Below, piece by piece: positions 45,921 to 54,936 of a DNA stretch of 64,000 nucleotides (positions are counted from its first letter, which is position 1; every line of letters begins with the position of its first letter). The DNA is from Paenibacillus sp. 1011MAR3C5. Lineage in GTDB: Bacteria > Bacillota > Bacilli > Paenibacillales > Paenibacillaceae. Below the pieces are notes generated by a model. It saw only the letters and a list, made by a program, of their open reading frames with translations, searched no databases and was not told where the DNA came from. The stretch covers positions 124,001-188,000 of the forward strand of contig NZ_QZCF01000008.1 in the NCBI RefSeq assembly GCF_003591485.1, written 5' to 3'. The position numbers were made by a program, and so were the translations under genes.

Positions 45921-46240
45921 AAGAAACCCCTCTCATCCTCAGCTAGGCAGCCATAAGCTGCCTGCTTGAAGGGACGAAAGGGGAACATTTTCGCGGTACC
46001 ACCCTGATTTGCCAGAAACCTTGCGGTCTCTTGCCTCATGAGGCAAGTCTTACCTTGCCTGCAGCACGATAACGTGTGCCATTCCGTTTGGGTCTACTCA
46101 TCGAATCTCGGACCGATTCGATTTTCCGCCAAAAGCTCAGAGGGCGACATCGCATAAAGGGTTATGGCAAAGGTTCCACCGACTCCTCTGCTCTCTGGAC
46201 ATAAGAGCCCTCATGCTTTTTTCTCTTCATCGCTTTTAAC
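45921..46240 (-). promoter_or_regulatory. T-box riboswitch B (middle copy)
   Basis: Nearly a duplicate of copy A, with its own AGGGTGGTACCGCG (around 45992-46006) and terminator (CCCCTTTCGTCCC ... GGATGAGAGGGG then TTTCTTTA). Confidence 0.85.
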
Positions 46241-46248
46241 CGTATAAA

Positions 46249-46565
46249 ATAAAGAAACCCCTCTCATCCTCGGCAGACAGCCGTAAGCTGCGTGCTTGAA
46301 GGGACGAAAGGGGAACATTTCGCGGTACCACCCTGATTTGCCGGGAATCTTGCGATTCCAAGCCTCATGAGGCAAGACAATCCTTGCCTGCAGCACGGTA
46401 ACGTGTGCCATTCCGTTTGAGTCTACTCATCGAATCGATCACGCTTCGACTTTCCGTCAAATGCTCCGAGACGACATCATACAAAGGATTACGGCAAAGG
46501 TTTCAGCGTTCCCTCTGCTCTCTGGACATAAGCGCCTTCGTACTTTTTTCTCTTCATCGCAACAT
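46249..46565 (-). promoter_or_regulatory. T-box riboswitch C (promoter-proximal copy)
   Basis: Same layout with T-box at 46321-46335 and terminator ending TTTCTTTATTTT, but Stem I has diverged more from A and B. Confidence 0.85.
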
Positions 46566-46577
46566 TTATTGTTTTTT

Positions 46578-46606
46578 ATGGTAGCACAGAATATTCAGAT
46601 TATCAA
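46578..46606 (-). promoter_or_regulatory. Promoter of the triple T-box/ilvB transcript
   Basis: TTGATA (46601-46606), 17-bp spacer, TACCAT (46578-46583); the expected start is a few bases before the first Stem I. Confidence 0.6.
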
Positions 46607-46753
46607 ACAGGGAATTGCGACCTGCCTAAATTCTAATCAGATCGATTAAAGTACATATAAATAATGATGTCCCATTCTAAAGTTCTGCTGACTACTGAGC
46701 GTAGGAACTATCAATGTTAACATCTCCTAATACACATACTTTACTCGACATTT

Positions 46754-46990
46754 TTACTCATGCTTATTGGGCACTTTACTTCTAAACATGTACGAAAGTA
46801 AAACTAGAAGGGCTGCCGGAAAAAAGATCATTATGAAGTGTGGGAAAAAAGCAAATGCAAAGAAATACAAAAGACACCAAATCGTGATGATTATGTACTT
46901 TAACATCTTTTTGTCATTGTACTTCTCTTTTCGTTTCAAAAACATCCCAACAATCAGACCTATAATCATAGTATTAATAATTTGAATCAT
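46754..46990 (-). CDS. Small membrane protein of unknown function
   Basis: 78 aa with three hydrophobic segments (IIGLIVGMFL; YIIITIWCLLYFFAFAFF; FIMIFFPAALLVLLSYMF) and a basic cytoplasmic loop (KRKEKYNDKK). GGTGGAGG lies 7 bases before the ATG, which supports a real gene. No family recognized. Isolated. Confidence 0.65.
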   Translation of the reverse strand: MIQIINTMIIGLIVGMFLKRKEKYNDKKMLKYIIITIWCLLYFFAFAFFPHFIMIFFPAALLVLLSYMFRSKVPNKHE

Positions 46991-47185
46991 TGCGCTGCCT
47001 CCACCAAACCCTCGACTTTTTCAAAATGATGGTAGCATATTTATATCAATCTGTCTGTATTTTATTAAGCAACACAAGTCCCCCACAAACTTAGGCAGAA
47101 CAAAAGAAGCTTTATGCAGGTCTGCGCCACGAAGATGTCGTCTTCCTTCAAAGCCTTGGCAATGCGGCCCCGCTCCAGCAGTTCA

Positions 47186-47770
47186 CTATGTATTGTTTTG
47201 TATCCCTCGCCAAAAAACAAACCAGGATGCATCCAGCCTCTTCTGGAAACGTTCCAAATCGCCGTAGATCATTTCGACAAATAACCCATCCAGCACTGCT
47301 GTAAAAGCGGTTGAAGCCCGGTCAATCGAGACTTCCGGATGTAACTGTCCGCTGTCTGCCGCGGCTTTAAACACGGTTTCGAGCACCGAATTCGTTCGAT
47401 CGAGATGAAGATTGCTGTAATCCACAACCTCCTTCTCCAAATGAGCAGGCGGAAAAAACGCTATACGCAAAAAGAACTTTGTATCATCCTCTTGCTCGTA
47501 TCGATTTCTATATGCACTCAAGAAGCTATAAAGCTTATTTTCCAGTGAATGAGAACTGCTTTTCTCCAAATAGTCCTGAATGAAGAGCGTCTCCCTGTCA
47601 CCCGCATCCTTAAATACGGTGAGGAACATATCGTCTTTACCATTAAAGTGATTATAAATTGATGGCTTCTTAATGCCTACTTCGGCGGAAATATCCGCAA
47701 GCGAGGCACCGTCATATCCATTTCGCGCAAAGTGACGAAGTGCGACTTCCATAATTTTATTGGCCGTCAT
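47186..47770 (-). CDS. TetR/AcrR family regulator
   Basis: 194 aa. HTH in residues 5-50: IMEVALRHFARNGYDGASLA, DISAEVGIKKPSIYNHFNGK. The C-terminal domain has an FFLRIAFFPPAHLEKEV segment typical of TetR_C members near transport or redox genes. The ATG has GTAGGTGGAGGTG upstream. A 24-bp perfect palindrome sits about 20 bases ahead of the start. The usual neighbouring target gene is missing, and only gene-like fragments lie around it. Confidence 0.9.
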   Translation of the reverse strand: MTANKIMEVALRHFARNGYDGASLADISAEVGIKKPSIYNHFNGKDDMFLTVFKDAGDRETLFIQDYLEKSSSHSLENKLYSFLSAYRNRYEQEDDTKFFLRIAFFPPAHLEKEVVDYSNLHLDRTNSVLETVFKAAADSGQLHPEVSIDRASTAFTAVLDGLFVEMIYGDLERFQKRLDASWFVFWRGIQNNT

Positions 47771-47790
47771 GTTTTCACCTCCACCTACAA

Positions 47791-47814
47791 GCTAGACTAA
47801 TGTTTTAGTCTAGC
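47791..47814. promoter_or_regulatory. Palindromic operator of the TetR gene
   Basis: GCTAGACTAA - TGTT - TTAGTCTAGC, perfect 10-bp arms, just upstream of the ribosome site of the TetR gene. Typical size and placement for a TetR dimer site and so for autorepression. Confidence 0.8.
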
Positions 47815-48124
47815 ATCCTGATCATATGGGCAGCAAGGTCTGTGCCTTGGATTTCACACTTGTGTCCACCCAGAGCCTGGCCAATCATAAGTTGTATCTC
47901 TTTCATGTTACTAAACACACCTCGCAGGGTTCAAGCTATTTACTGTATGGATAACGAACTCTTGTTGCCAACGTAAAAACACCTCCAAGCTTTCTTCCAT
48001 ATCTTACGACACGAAAGCATTCTCTTGAAGGTGCATGATCCCTGTCTCCATTGTGGAAGTCCCGGGCTTGAATATCTGAAATTCGTTGGTTTGGCTAATT
48101 TAAACATCATTATCGAGTGTCTTG
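47815..48124. other. Intergenic stretch with possible gene remnants
   Basis: 310 bases between the TetR operator and the FGE gene. A 33-codon minus-strand frame (47805-47906, MKEIQLMIGQALGGHKC...) ends inside the operator and looks more like a gene end than a gene. No terminator with a clear T-run was seen. Confidence 0.35.
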
Positions 48125-49099
48125 TTATTCGTCCAGAACGTCCGCCGCCACGCGGAAACCGCAGTTCCCGGTAGAACTGTCCGGCGTGTTGCTGCTTCTG
48201 GCTGCCACTCGGTAACGGTTGCAATAGGAGCGGTGACACAGATACGAGCCGCCGCGCATGGCGCGTCTGCCGGTAGGTTCTTGGAACAATGGGTTGTCCG
48301 CAGGTGTCAGCCGGTGGTAGCCGGGGCTGAACCAGTCCGCGCACCATTCCCATACATTGCCGGACAGATTGTACAATCCATAGCCGTTGGGCTCATAGGC
48401 ATCCACCGGAGCCGTGCCTACATAACCGTCGCTGGCATTGTTCTTCACCGGGAACTTGCCTTGCCAGATGTTGCACATATGTTTGCCGTCCGGCTTGAGC
48501 AAATCCCCCCAAGGATAGGTCCTGCCCACAAGGCCGCCTCTTGCGGCATATTCCCATTCGGCTTCTGTCGGCAATCGCGTCCCGGACCAAGCGCAATAAG
48601 CCATCGCATCATGCCAGGTGACATGAACGACAGGGTGGTCATGCCTTTCCTCAATCGTCGAATCTGGGCCCTCCGGCTTTGCCCAGTAGGCACCGTTCAC
48701 TGCAAGCCACCATGGCGTTTGCTGCGGAGACTGCATAACCCGCTCCCGTGTGGAATCAGAGGCTAGCAAATGGAAAACAAATGACCAACCGAATCGCTCC
48801 GCTTCCGTCACGTAACCCGTCTCCTTCACAAAAGCGCTGAATTCCCCGTTTGTTACCGCATACGGCGAGAGTAGGAAGGAATCGACACGCACGTCACGTT
48901 CAGGTCCCTCCCCGTCCGACGCGAACCCGTCAACTGCCCTCGTCCCCATTCGAAAGACGCCCCCGTCCACCCGAACCAGATGACGGTGTCCCCTCACGCT
49001 AGTCGAAACTGATGGTGCGTTTGAATGGGACAGTCGGTTTATTGGGCCGGCTGCGACAAGATCTCTGCTCGCCGAACAACAGGTTTTTCCTGGTTTCAT
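48125..49099 (-). CDS. Formylglycine-generating enzyme (sulfatase maturation)
   Basis: 324 aa of the SUMF1/FGE fold. DGGVFRMGT at the start of the domain, PVTNGEFSAF-type segment (AVTNGEFSAF), PVVHVTWHDAMAYCAWSG, LPTEAEWEYAARGG, LSGNVWEWCADWF. The region GGSYLCHRSYCNRYRVAAR keeps both copper-binding cysteines that separate true FGEs from the EgtB/PvdO relatives. It converts the Cys of a CxPxR sulfatase motif to formylglycine using oxygen. The ATG at 49099 has AGAGGAGG upstream. A matching sulfatase lies 1.4 kb away on the other strand. Confidence 0.9.
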   Translation of the reverse strand: MKPGKTCCSASRDLVAAGPINRLSHSNAPSVSTSVRGHRHLVRVDGGVFRMGTRAVDGFASDGEGPERDVRVDSFLLSPYAVTNGEFSAFVKETGYVTEAERFGWSFVFHLLASDSTRERVMQSPQQTPWWLAVNGAYWAKPEGPDSTIEERHDHPVVHVTWHDAMAYCAWSGTRLPTEAEWEYAARGGLVGRTYPWGDLLKPDGKHMCNIWQGKFPVKNNASDGYVGTAPVDAYEPNGYGLYNLSGNVWEWCADWFSPGYHRLTPADNPLFQEPTGRRAMRGGSYLCHRSYCNRYRVAARSSNTPDSSTGNCGFRVAADVLDE

Positions 49100-49149
49100 G
49101 ATAGTCCTCCTCTCTGCCCCCAATGTATCGTATCCTTCTATCCGGCCTA

Positions 49150-49683
49150 TTACGCATAGAATGCCGCACCGCAAATTCCCGAGAATAACAGAATCGCAAA
49201 CGGATGCATCCGTAAGCGCAATAGCATATATAAGCATGCTCCTACAATCAATAAGGCCGGCAGCAGCTCATGGACAGACAAAGCAGCGGATACATGGACT
49301 GCACAGAGCTGATAGGCGGCAAATAGAATAAGAGCAGTAACAACAGGCTGTACACCATACATGCTGCGCTTGAAGTAGTTTGCTTTTTGATCCCGTGTAA
49401 TCACGAAAATGATCCCGGCCGTCATCAGCATGGAAGGCAGCAATAATCCGAGCACTCCCGCAATAGCTCCAGCTACACCGTAGGTTTGATAGCCGACCAG
49501 CATACCCAAATTAACGGCGATCGGACCGGGGGACATACCTGCGACAGCGATTACGTCGATAAGCATCTCACTGCTCATCCAGCCTTGGCGCTGCGTCTCT
49601 CTCTCAATCAAAGGGATCAACGCATATCCTCCGCCAAACGAAACAAACCCCATTTGCAGAAAAAACCAAAATAACTTCAGCAT
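49150..49683 (-). CDS. Chromate transporter, second half (CHR domain)
   Basis: 177 aa with one CHR domain: FFLQMGFVSFGGGYALIPLI, GWMSSEMLIDVIAVAGMSPGP, AVNLGMLVGYQTYG, and about five membrane segments. ChrA-type carriers export chromate (or related oxyanions) and are either one 400-aa chain or, as here, two half-size proteins working together. The ATG at 49683 fits the GGGGGTGA site. It begins 24 bases after its partner. Confidence 0.88.
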   Translation of the reverse strand: MLKLFWFFLQMGFVSFGGGYALIPLIERETQRQGWMSSEMLIDVIAVAGMSPGPIAVNLGMLVGYQTYGVAGAIAGVLGLLLPSMLMTAGIIFVITRDQKANYFKRSMYGVQPVVTALILFAAYQLCAVHVSAALSVHELLPALLIVGACLYMLLRLRMHPFAILLFSGICGAAFYA

Positions 49684-49707
49684 AAATTCACCCCCAGGCG
49701 GGTTCAA

Positions 49708-50331
49708 CTAAATAAAATACATATAGGAGCTGTCCCCGCCAGCCTTGGATTGGCTTGTCTGCGAGCTATGAACAACGCACCGGTTCTTGCGATGTGTCGC
49801 AAGGACGCCGGCAGCAGCCCCTCCAATCAATAGCCAGATGGGGTTTGTATGCAAAAAAAGCAGGGTCAGGCTTGCAATGGCAATGGCTAACGTAAGCTTA
49901 TCCTTAATGGATGGCCTCCCCAGCCTAATAACCGTATAGAGAATCAAAGCAACAATCCCCCAGCCAATGCCTCGCAGCGCAGCATTTACCTTCTCGCTGT
50001 CGCTGAAGTGGTTATACAGCAGAAAAAGGCTGATCACGATGAGACAGGTCGGTACGATAGCACCTATTGCCGCTGCGGCCGATCCCTTCAACCCGCCAAG
50101 TCGATGCCCGATCAAGAAAGAGGCATTGACTGCAACTCCTCCCGGGGCGGCAGCCGCAAGAGAAAGTATGTTTTGCAAATCCTCTTCGTTCATCCATTTC
50201 CTTCTGGCTACAATCTCGCGTTCGAGCGCAGGGAAAGTAGCGTATCCGCCGCCAAAGGAAACAGGAGCAAGCTTCAGAAAACTCCAGAATAGCGATATTA
50301 ACCGGGGAGCACCCGACTCCGAACGATCCAC
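49708..50331 (-). CDS. Chromate transporter, first half (CHR domain)
   Basis: 207 aa. FWSFLKLAPVSFGGGYATFP, EEDLQNILSLAAAAPGGVAV and NASFLIGHRLGG are the CHR family marks. About five membrane helices, then a short polar tail. Pairs with the next gene to form a short-chain ChrA heterodimer. GTG start; the ribosome site is weak. Confidence 0.88.
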   Translation of the reverse strand: MDRSESGAPRLISLFWSFLKLAPVSFGGGYATFPALEREIVARRKWMNEEDLQNILSLAAAAPGGVAVNASFLIGHRLGGLKGSAAAAIGAIVPTCLIVISLFLLYNHFSDSEKVNAALRGIGWGIVALILYTVIRLGRPSIKDKLTLAIAIASLTLLFLHTNPIWLLIGGAAAGVLATHRKNRCVVHSSQTSQSKAGGDSSYMYFI

Positions 50332-50542
50332 TCTTCAACACTACCTTCCTGTGATGGTCTTCCTGCTGGCTGCTATCCATAACCCGTTCGTCATCTTCTC
50401 TTTCATCTTACCTCTTAAAGTCTGCAAGACAAAAACATTTTTCATATTCAACCTTACAAAATGACAAATGAACATAACACATTATGCTATCCTTCTTCTT
50501 ACCCAAATTGACTATAATGATAAGCAAGAAGGAGATGATTCC

Positions 50543-52078
50543 ATGAAAAAACCAAATATTCTACTCATTACGAGCGACCAGCAGCATTGGAATACGATAG
50601 GCGCATTCAACCATGAAGTTCATACGCCCAATCTGGACCGGCTGGTTCGTGAAGGGACAACCTTCAGCCGGGCTTATTGCCCCAACCCTACCTGTACGCC
50701 GAGCCGGGCATCCATTATTACCGGCATGTACCCAAGCCAGCATGGGGCTTGGACGCTTGGAACGAAGCTGCTTGAGGATCGTCACACCATTGGCGAAGAC
50801 TTCCAGCAAGCCGGTTATCAAACCGCGTTGGTCGGCAAGGCCCATTTTCAACCCCTGCGTTCTACCGAACAATATTCATCGCTAGAATCGTACCCTATCC
50901 TTCAGGACCTGGATTACTGGAGAACGAACAAGGACTCTTTTTACGGCTTCTCTCATGTAGAGCTAGCACGAAATCATACCAATGAAGCGCATGTCGGGCA
51001 GCACTATGCCGCATGGCTGGAGGACAAAGGCTGTACCAATTGGAGGGACTATTTCTTGCCTCCGACCGGCACCATGGACCCCAATCAGACTTACAAATGG
51101 CCAATCCCTGAAAAATACCACTATAATACGTGGATCGCGGAACGAACCAATGCTTTATTAGAGCAATATCAACAGAATGACGACAGCTTTTTCTTGTGGT
51201 CCAGCTTTTTCGACCCGCATCCCGAATACCTGGTGCCCGAGCCATGGGATACGATGTATGATCCCGATCAGCTGACCATTCCCTCCCTGGTTCCGGGTGA
51301 ACACGATCTTAATCCGCCGCATTTTGGGATGACTCAGGAAGAAGCCCCTGACTTCTCGGGCCTTCGGGAGAGCGGCTTCGACATCCATGGTTACCGCTCC
51401 CATCACTTCTATGAATACGGCAGCAAGTTCAAGCTGACGGAGGAAGACAAGAAAAAACTAGTCGCCGTGTATTACGGTATGGTCAGCATGATGGACAAAT
51501 ATATCGGGTCCATTCTTGATAAATTGGACCAGCTCGGCATGGCCGACAATACCTTGGTCGTCTTCACGACCGACCATGGCCACTTCTTCGGGCAGCACGG
51601 CTTGCAAGCTAAGGGTGGCTTCCACTATGAAGATTTAATTAAACTACCGTTCATTGTGAGATACCCGGGACATGTAGCGGCCGGCAAGACCTCTGAGGCC
51701 TTCCAATCGCTCGTCGATCTGGCCCCTACCTTCCTGTCCTTCTCCAATCTGCCCATCCCTCATGCCATGACAGGAGTAGATCAGAAGGAGGTTTGGCTCG
51801 GGACGTCGGATCAAGCAAGGAACCATGCGATCTGTGAATTCCGGCATGAAGCTACCACCATCCATCAGAAGACGTACGTGGATGCGCGCTATAAAATGAC
51901 GGTTTATTACAACCAGACGTACGGCGAGATTTTTGACCTGCAAGAGGACCCGAATGAGCTTCATAACTTGTGGGATAACCCAGATTGCGCCGCTTTAAAA
52001 TCAGAGCTTCTGCTCAAATACGCATGGGCTGAGCTTGGGAAGGAATCGATGCCGATGCCTAGAATTTGTCACGCTTAA
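50543..52078 (+). CDS. Cys-type sulfatase
   Basis: 511 aa alkaline-phosphatase superfamily. PNILLITSDQQ gives the metal Asp12, and the maturation motif CTPSR starts at Cys51 (C-x-P-x-R). VGKAHFQ and FTTDHGHFFGQHG add the other metal and catalytic residues. No signal peptide, so it acts in the cytoplasm. It resembles the choline-sulfatase/arylsulfatase-A-like group; the sulfate ester is unknown. It needs formylglycine at Cys51, presumably made by the FGE at 48.1-49.1 kb. ATG chosen by AAGGAGATG. The AraC gene downstream may regulate it. Confidence 0.92.
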   Translation: MKKPNILLITSDQQHWNTIGAFNHEVHTPNLDRLVREGTTFSRAYCPNPTCTPSRASIITGMYPSQHGAWTLGTKLLEDRHTIGEDFQQAGYQTALVGKAHFQPLRSTEQYSSLESYPILQDLDYWRTNKDSFYGFSHVELARNHTNEAHVGQHYAAWLEDKGCTNWRDYFLPPTGTMDPNQTYKWPIPEKYHYNTWIAERTNALLEQYQQNDDSFFLWSSFFDPHPEYLVPEPWDTMYDPDQLTIPSLVPGEHDLNPPHFGMTQEEAPDFSGLRESGFDIHGYRSHHFYEYGSKFKLTEEDKKKLVAVYYGMVSMMDKYIGSILDKLDQLGMADNTLVVFTTDHGHFFGQHGLQAKGGFHYEDLIKLPFIVRYPGHVAAGKTSEAFQSLVDLAPTFLSFSNLPIPHAMTGVDQKEVWLGTSDQARNHAICEFRHEATTIHQKTYVDARYKMTVYYNQTYGEIFDLQEDPNELHNLWDNPDCAALKSELLLKYAWAELGKESMPMPRICHA

Positions 52079-52252
52079 GCCGTCCGAGCTGAAGGAGCAA
52101 AGCACGCAAGCTGGGGCCATTAAGAGCACGGCGCCAGCTTGTATGCTTGAGGCAATTTTATCGAAATAACACGCTGCTATTCTATTCGTCTATCCTGATG
52201 TTAAAATGAGAGGGACATACATCAATCTTTAACATGGGAAGAGGTCGTGTGC

Positions 52253-53098
52253 ATGATAGAATTTACCCATGAGTATGCGGAGCATTTATATCACACGCCT
52301 AATGCATTTGAAAAGCATAACGGTGTGATCCCCATTCGTATCGGCTATAACGAGGCCAAGCCAAATTATCATATAGGACCTCGCTTCATCGCTTATTATA
52401 GCTTGCACTTCGTTCAAGCAGGCCAGGTTACCTTGCATATGAACCAAGAAGAGATCATCCTTACGCAAGGCGATCTGTTCGTGTTATTCCCGCATAGCAT
52501 TCATGAATATTACATTACCCCTCGTGAAGAACCCGCTCTCAACATGTTTTGGATTGCTGCCGAGGGCAAACAAATGCCGCTAATCACCAGCCGACTTGGA
52601 CTTACGCTCAAACACCCCTATATCAAAAACTTTTTCAATCAGGAGCTGGAGCAGTCGTTTTTTCAGTTTGCCTTTGAATGGAAGCATCTTGTGAAGCAGG
52701 ATGACTTCTCCTTAACCCAGCGGTTCTACGCTTTGCTGAATCAGATCGTTCAATTGTCCAAGCCGATGAAGACAGCCTCGCCTACCGATGATTGGGTCGC
52801 TACAAGCCTGGACTACATTCATTTGTATTATAAGGAAGGCATATCCGTAGCCGATATTGCCGATCATGTCGGGATCCACCGCTCGCATTTTTCCAACGTC
52901 TTTCACCAGAAGGTCGGTGTGCGGCCGCATCGGTACCTGACGAATCTGATTATGGAGGATGCTATGAAAATCGTGAGTACGACGGTGCTGCCGATTTCTC
53001 ATATCGCCCTTTCCCTCGGGTATGCAGATGTATACTCCTTTACGCATGCCTTTAAAAGCTACTATGGTCAGCCGCCAAGCTTTTACCGGAAGTCATAA
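52253..53098 (+). CDS. AraC-family transcriptional regulator (cupin sensor)
   Basis: 281 aa. The N-terminal cupin domain (YYSLHFVQAGQVTLHMN, GDLFVLFPHSIHEYY) is followed by two C-terminal HTH motifs (ISVADIADHVGIHRSHFSNV; PISHIALSLGYADVYSFTHA) and FKSYYGQPPSFYRKS. Such proteins sense a sugar or sugar sulfate. It lies between the sulfatase and the convergent sugar operon. The ATG at 52253 is 7 bases after GGAAGAGGT; a GTG at 52247 is too close. Confidence 0.9.
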   Translation: MIEFTHEYAEHLYHTPNAFEKHNGVIPIRIGYNEAKPNYHIGPRFIAYYSLHFVQAGQVTLHMNQEEIILTQGDLFVLFPHSIHEYYITPREEPALNMFWIAAEGKQMPLITSRLGLTLKHPYIKNFFNQELEQSFFQFAFEWKHLVKQDDFSLTQRFYALLNQIVQLSKPMKTASPTDDWVATSLDYIHLYYKEGISVADIADHVGIHRSHFSNVFHQKVGVRPHRYLTNLIMEDAMKIVSTTVLPISHIALSLGYADVYSFTHAFKSYYGQPPSFYRKS

Positions 53099-53108
53099 GT
53101 GAACTAGC

Positions 53109-53151
53109 CATAAGAAGCGGACTGCGCAGCTCGCACAGTCCGCTTCTTATG
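53109..53151. terminator. Bidirectional terminator between AraC and the sugar operon
   Basis: Perfect 16-bp stem (CATAAGAAGCGGACTG / CAGTCCGCTTCTTATG) with an 11-nt loop between convergent genes. T-rich on neither side strongly, but the stem is very stable. Confidence 0.75.
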
Positions 53152-53165
53152 CTGTAAATGTTCAT

Positions 53166-54926
53166 TTAAGCTAAATTAATGGCCTTAATCGTATCCAACG
53201 GAATCTTCGGCTTGCGATCCTCCGTCAGAAGCCCGTTGATTTCCTGCTGGACATCGGCAAGCTGCGTATAGCAGTACCCGCTAATATAGGCAACGTCCTT
53301 AATCGCTTGGGTGATACCGCGGAATCGGTTAATGAAGTCCTCTTCCGATGCAACCTGGTCACCATAGCCCCAGCCCTTGTCCGACTTGAACGCGATTCCA
53401 CCGAATTCACTGATAATGATCGGCTGTCCCCGGTATTCGTATCCTTCGGCGAACGCATACTTCCATTGATTGCAAGTCGTTTCATTGGTCACGATCGCTT
53501 CCTTGCTCGCATAACGCTTTAGAAAATCGTCCCCTAACGCGACATAGTCATGCAGCGTTAGAATGTCCGACACCGTATGCTCCCAGCCGTCGTTCGTGAT
53601 GACCGGACGGTAAGGATCGATCGATTTGGTCAGATGATAGATGCCCTCGGTCAGCTTCTGCTGCCGCACATCTCGCAGAATGAGCGGGACGCCCCATGAT
53701 TCGTTAAAGGGAACCCAAGTTATAATGCTTGGATGGTTATATTGCTGCTTCACAATCTCCAGCCATTCCTTCGTGAACGCATCAACCGCCCTGTCATGAA
53801 ATTCGAAGGTAGCCGCCATCTCGGACCATACGAGCAGACCTTTCACATCGCACCAATAGAGAAAACGTGCATCTTCGATTTTCATATGCTTGCGCACGCC
53901 GTTGTACCCCATCGCCAGGATATGATCGATATCTTCGATCAGAGCTTCCTCGCTAGGCGGAGTCAGGTGGCTGTCGGTCCAATATCCCTGATCCAGAATC
54001 AATCGCTGGTAGATCGGCACATTGTTCAGCAGCACCTCTCCGTTCTTGATGGAAATCTTCCGCATGCCGAAGTAGGAGAAAACCCGGTCTACGACTTGGT
54101 CGTTCGCATACAGCACAAACTCCACGTCGTAGAGGTTCGGTTGATTGGGAGACCAGAAGCTTCTCTTCCACGGGCCGTTCGCCTCATGCAGCAGATCAAC
54201 CTCAACGGTCAAGCAAGGACGGTCAATCGCCAGGCTAACCCGCTTGACAGGCTTGCCTTTGAACGTAACGATAGCTTCCAGCCTTAAGTCGCCGGCTGCC
54301 ACTACCCCATTCACCTCGTAATCGAAACGGACGATGGAACGGTCGAAATCCGGTGTGATCTTGACCGCATCCAGACGTTGTTCCTCCACATATTCCATCC
54401 ATACCGTCTGCCAGATCCCAGTCGTCTGGACATAGAAGCATTCGAAATTGTTTTCGGTCCAGCGCTGCTTGCCACGCGGCTGATAACAGCTGCTGCTGTC
54501 CTCGGCTTTGACCGTGACCTGATTATCAGCCCCGAATACGAGATAGGGGGTAATATCGATTGAAAAGGCTGCATAGCCGCCTTGGTGCCCGCCTGCCAAC
54601 GTTCCGTTCACCCACACTTTGGCTTCATAATCCACCGCTTGAAAATGAAGGATGGTCCGTTTCCCTTCGGCTTCCTTCGGGATGTGAACGGCTTTGTTGT
54701 ACCATACTTGCGGATGAAATTCCTCGATTCCGATTCCGCTCGCTTTGGTTTCATACGTAAAGGGCACGTTAATTTTATGTGTTTCTACGAATTTCTCCTG
54801 CCACTTCTCTTTCTCTCCTACGTTATGGTCATCGAAGCGGAAGCTCCATTCGCCGTTTAAGGAGAGCCAATTATCGCGTACAAATTGAGGTCTGGGGTAG
54901 TCTTTGATATATGCCTTTGTTGTCAT
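53166..54926 (-). CDS. Glycoside hydrolase family 2 enzyme
   Basis: 586 aa. Sugar-binding domain first (LSLNGEWSFRFDD, VWYNKAVHIP, VWVNGTLAGGHQGGY), then an immunoglobulin-like domain, then the TIM barrel with acid/base Glu409 in WVPFNESWG and nucleophile Glu507 in IISEFGG. No signal peptide, so it works on imported oligosaccharides. GH2 covers beta-galactosidase, beta-glucuronidase and beta-mannosidase activities; pairing with GH51 fits arabinogalactan or pectin side chains. Last gene of the operon, 10 bases after GH51. Confidence 0.92.
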   Translation of the reverse strand: MTTKAYIKDYPRPQFVRDNWLSLNGEWSFRFDDHNVGEKEKWQEKFVETHKINVPFTYETKASGIGIEEFHPQVWYNKAVHIPKEAEGKRTILHFQAVDYEAKVWVNGTLAGGHQGGYAAFSIDITPYLVFGADNQVTVKAEDSSSCYQPRGKQRWTENNFECFYVQTTGIWQTVWMEYVEEQRLDAVKITPDFDRSIVRFDYEVNGVVAAGDLRLEAIVTFKGKPVKRVSLAIDRPCLTVEVDLLHEANGPWKRSFWSPNQPNLYDVEFVLYANDQVVDRVFSYFGMRKISIKNGEVLLNNVPIYQRLILDQGYWTDSHLTPPSEEALIEDIDHILAMGYNGVRKHMKIEDARFLYWCDVKGLLVWSEMAATFEFHDRAVDAFTKEWLEIVKQQYNHPSIITWVPFNESWGVPLILRDVRQQKLTEGIYHLTKSIDPYRPVITNDGWEHTVSDILTLHDYVALGDDFLKRYASKEAIVTNETTCNQWKYAFAEGYEYRGQPIIISEFGGIAFKSDKGWGYGDQVASEEDFINRFRGITQAIKDVAYISGYCYTQLADVQQEINGLLTEDRKPKIPLDTIKAINLA

Positions 54927-54936
54927 GCTGTGCCTC

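Noticed and set aside
47095..47180. Gene-like stretch after the TetR stop (ELLERGRIAKALKEDD on the minus strand)
   Set aside because: No start codon or ribosome site and too short for a family call; possibly the end of a lost gene.
47805..47906. 33-codon minus-strand frame before the TetR gene
   Set aside because: Too short, its stop lies in the operator palindrome, and the GAGGTG site is 11 bases from the ATG. More likely a gene remnant.
52101..52152. Possible terminator after the sulfatase gene
   Set aside because: The arms (GCAAGCTGG / CCAGCTTG) are interrupted and far apart, and no T-run follows closely.
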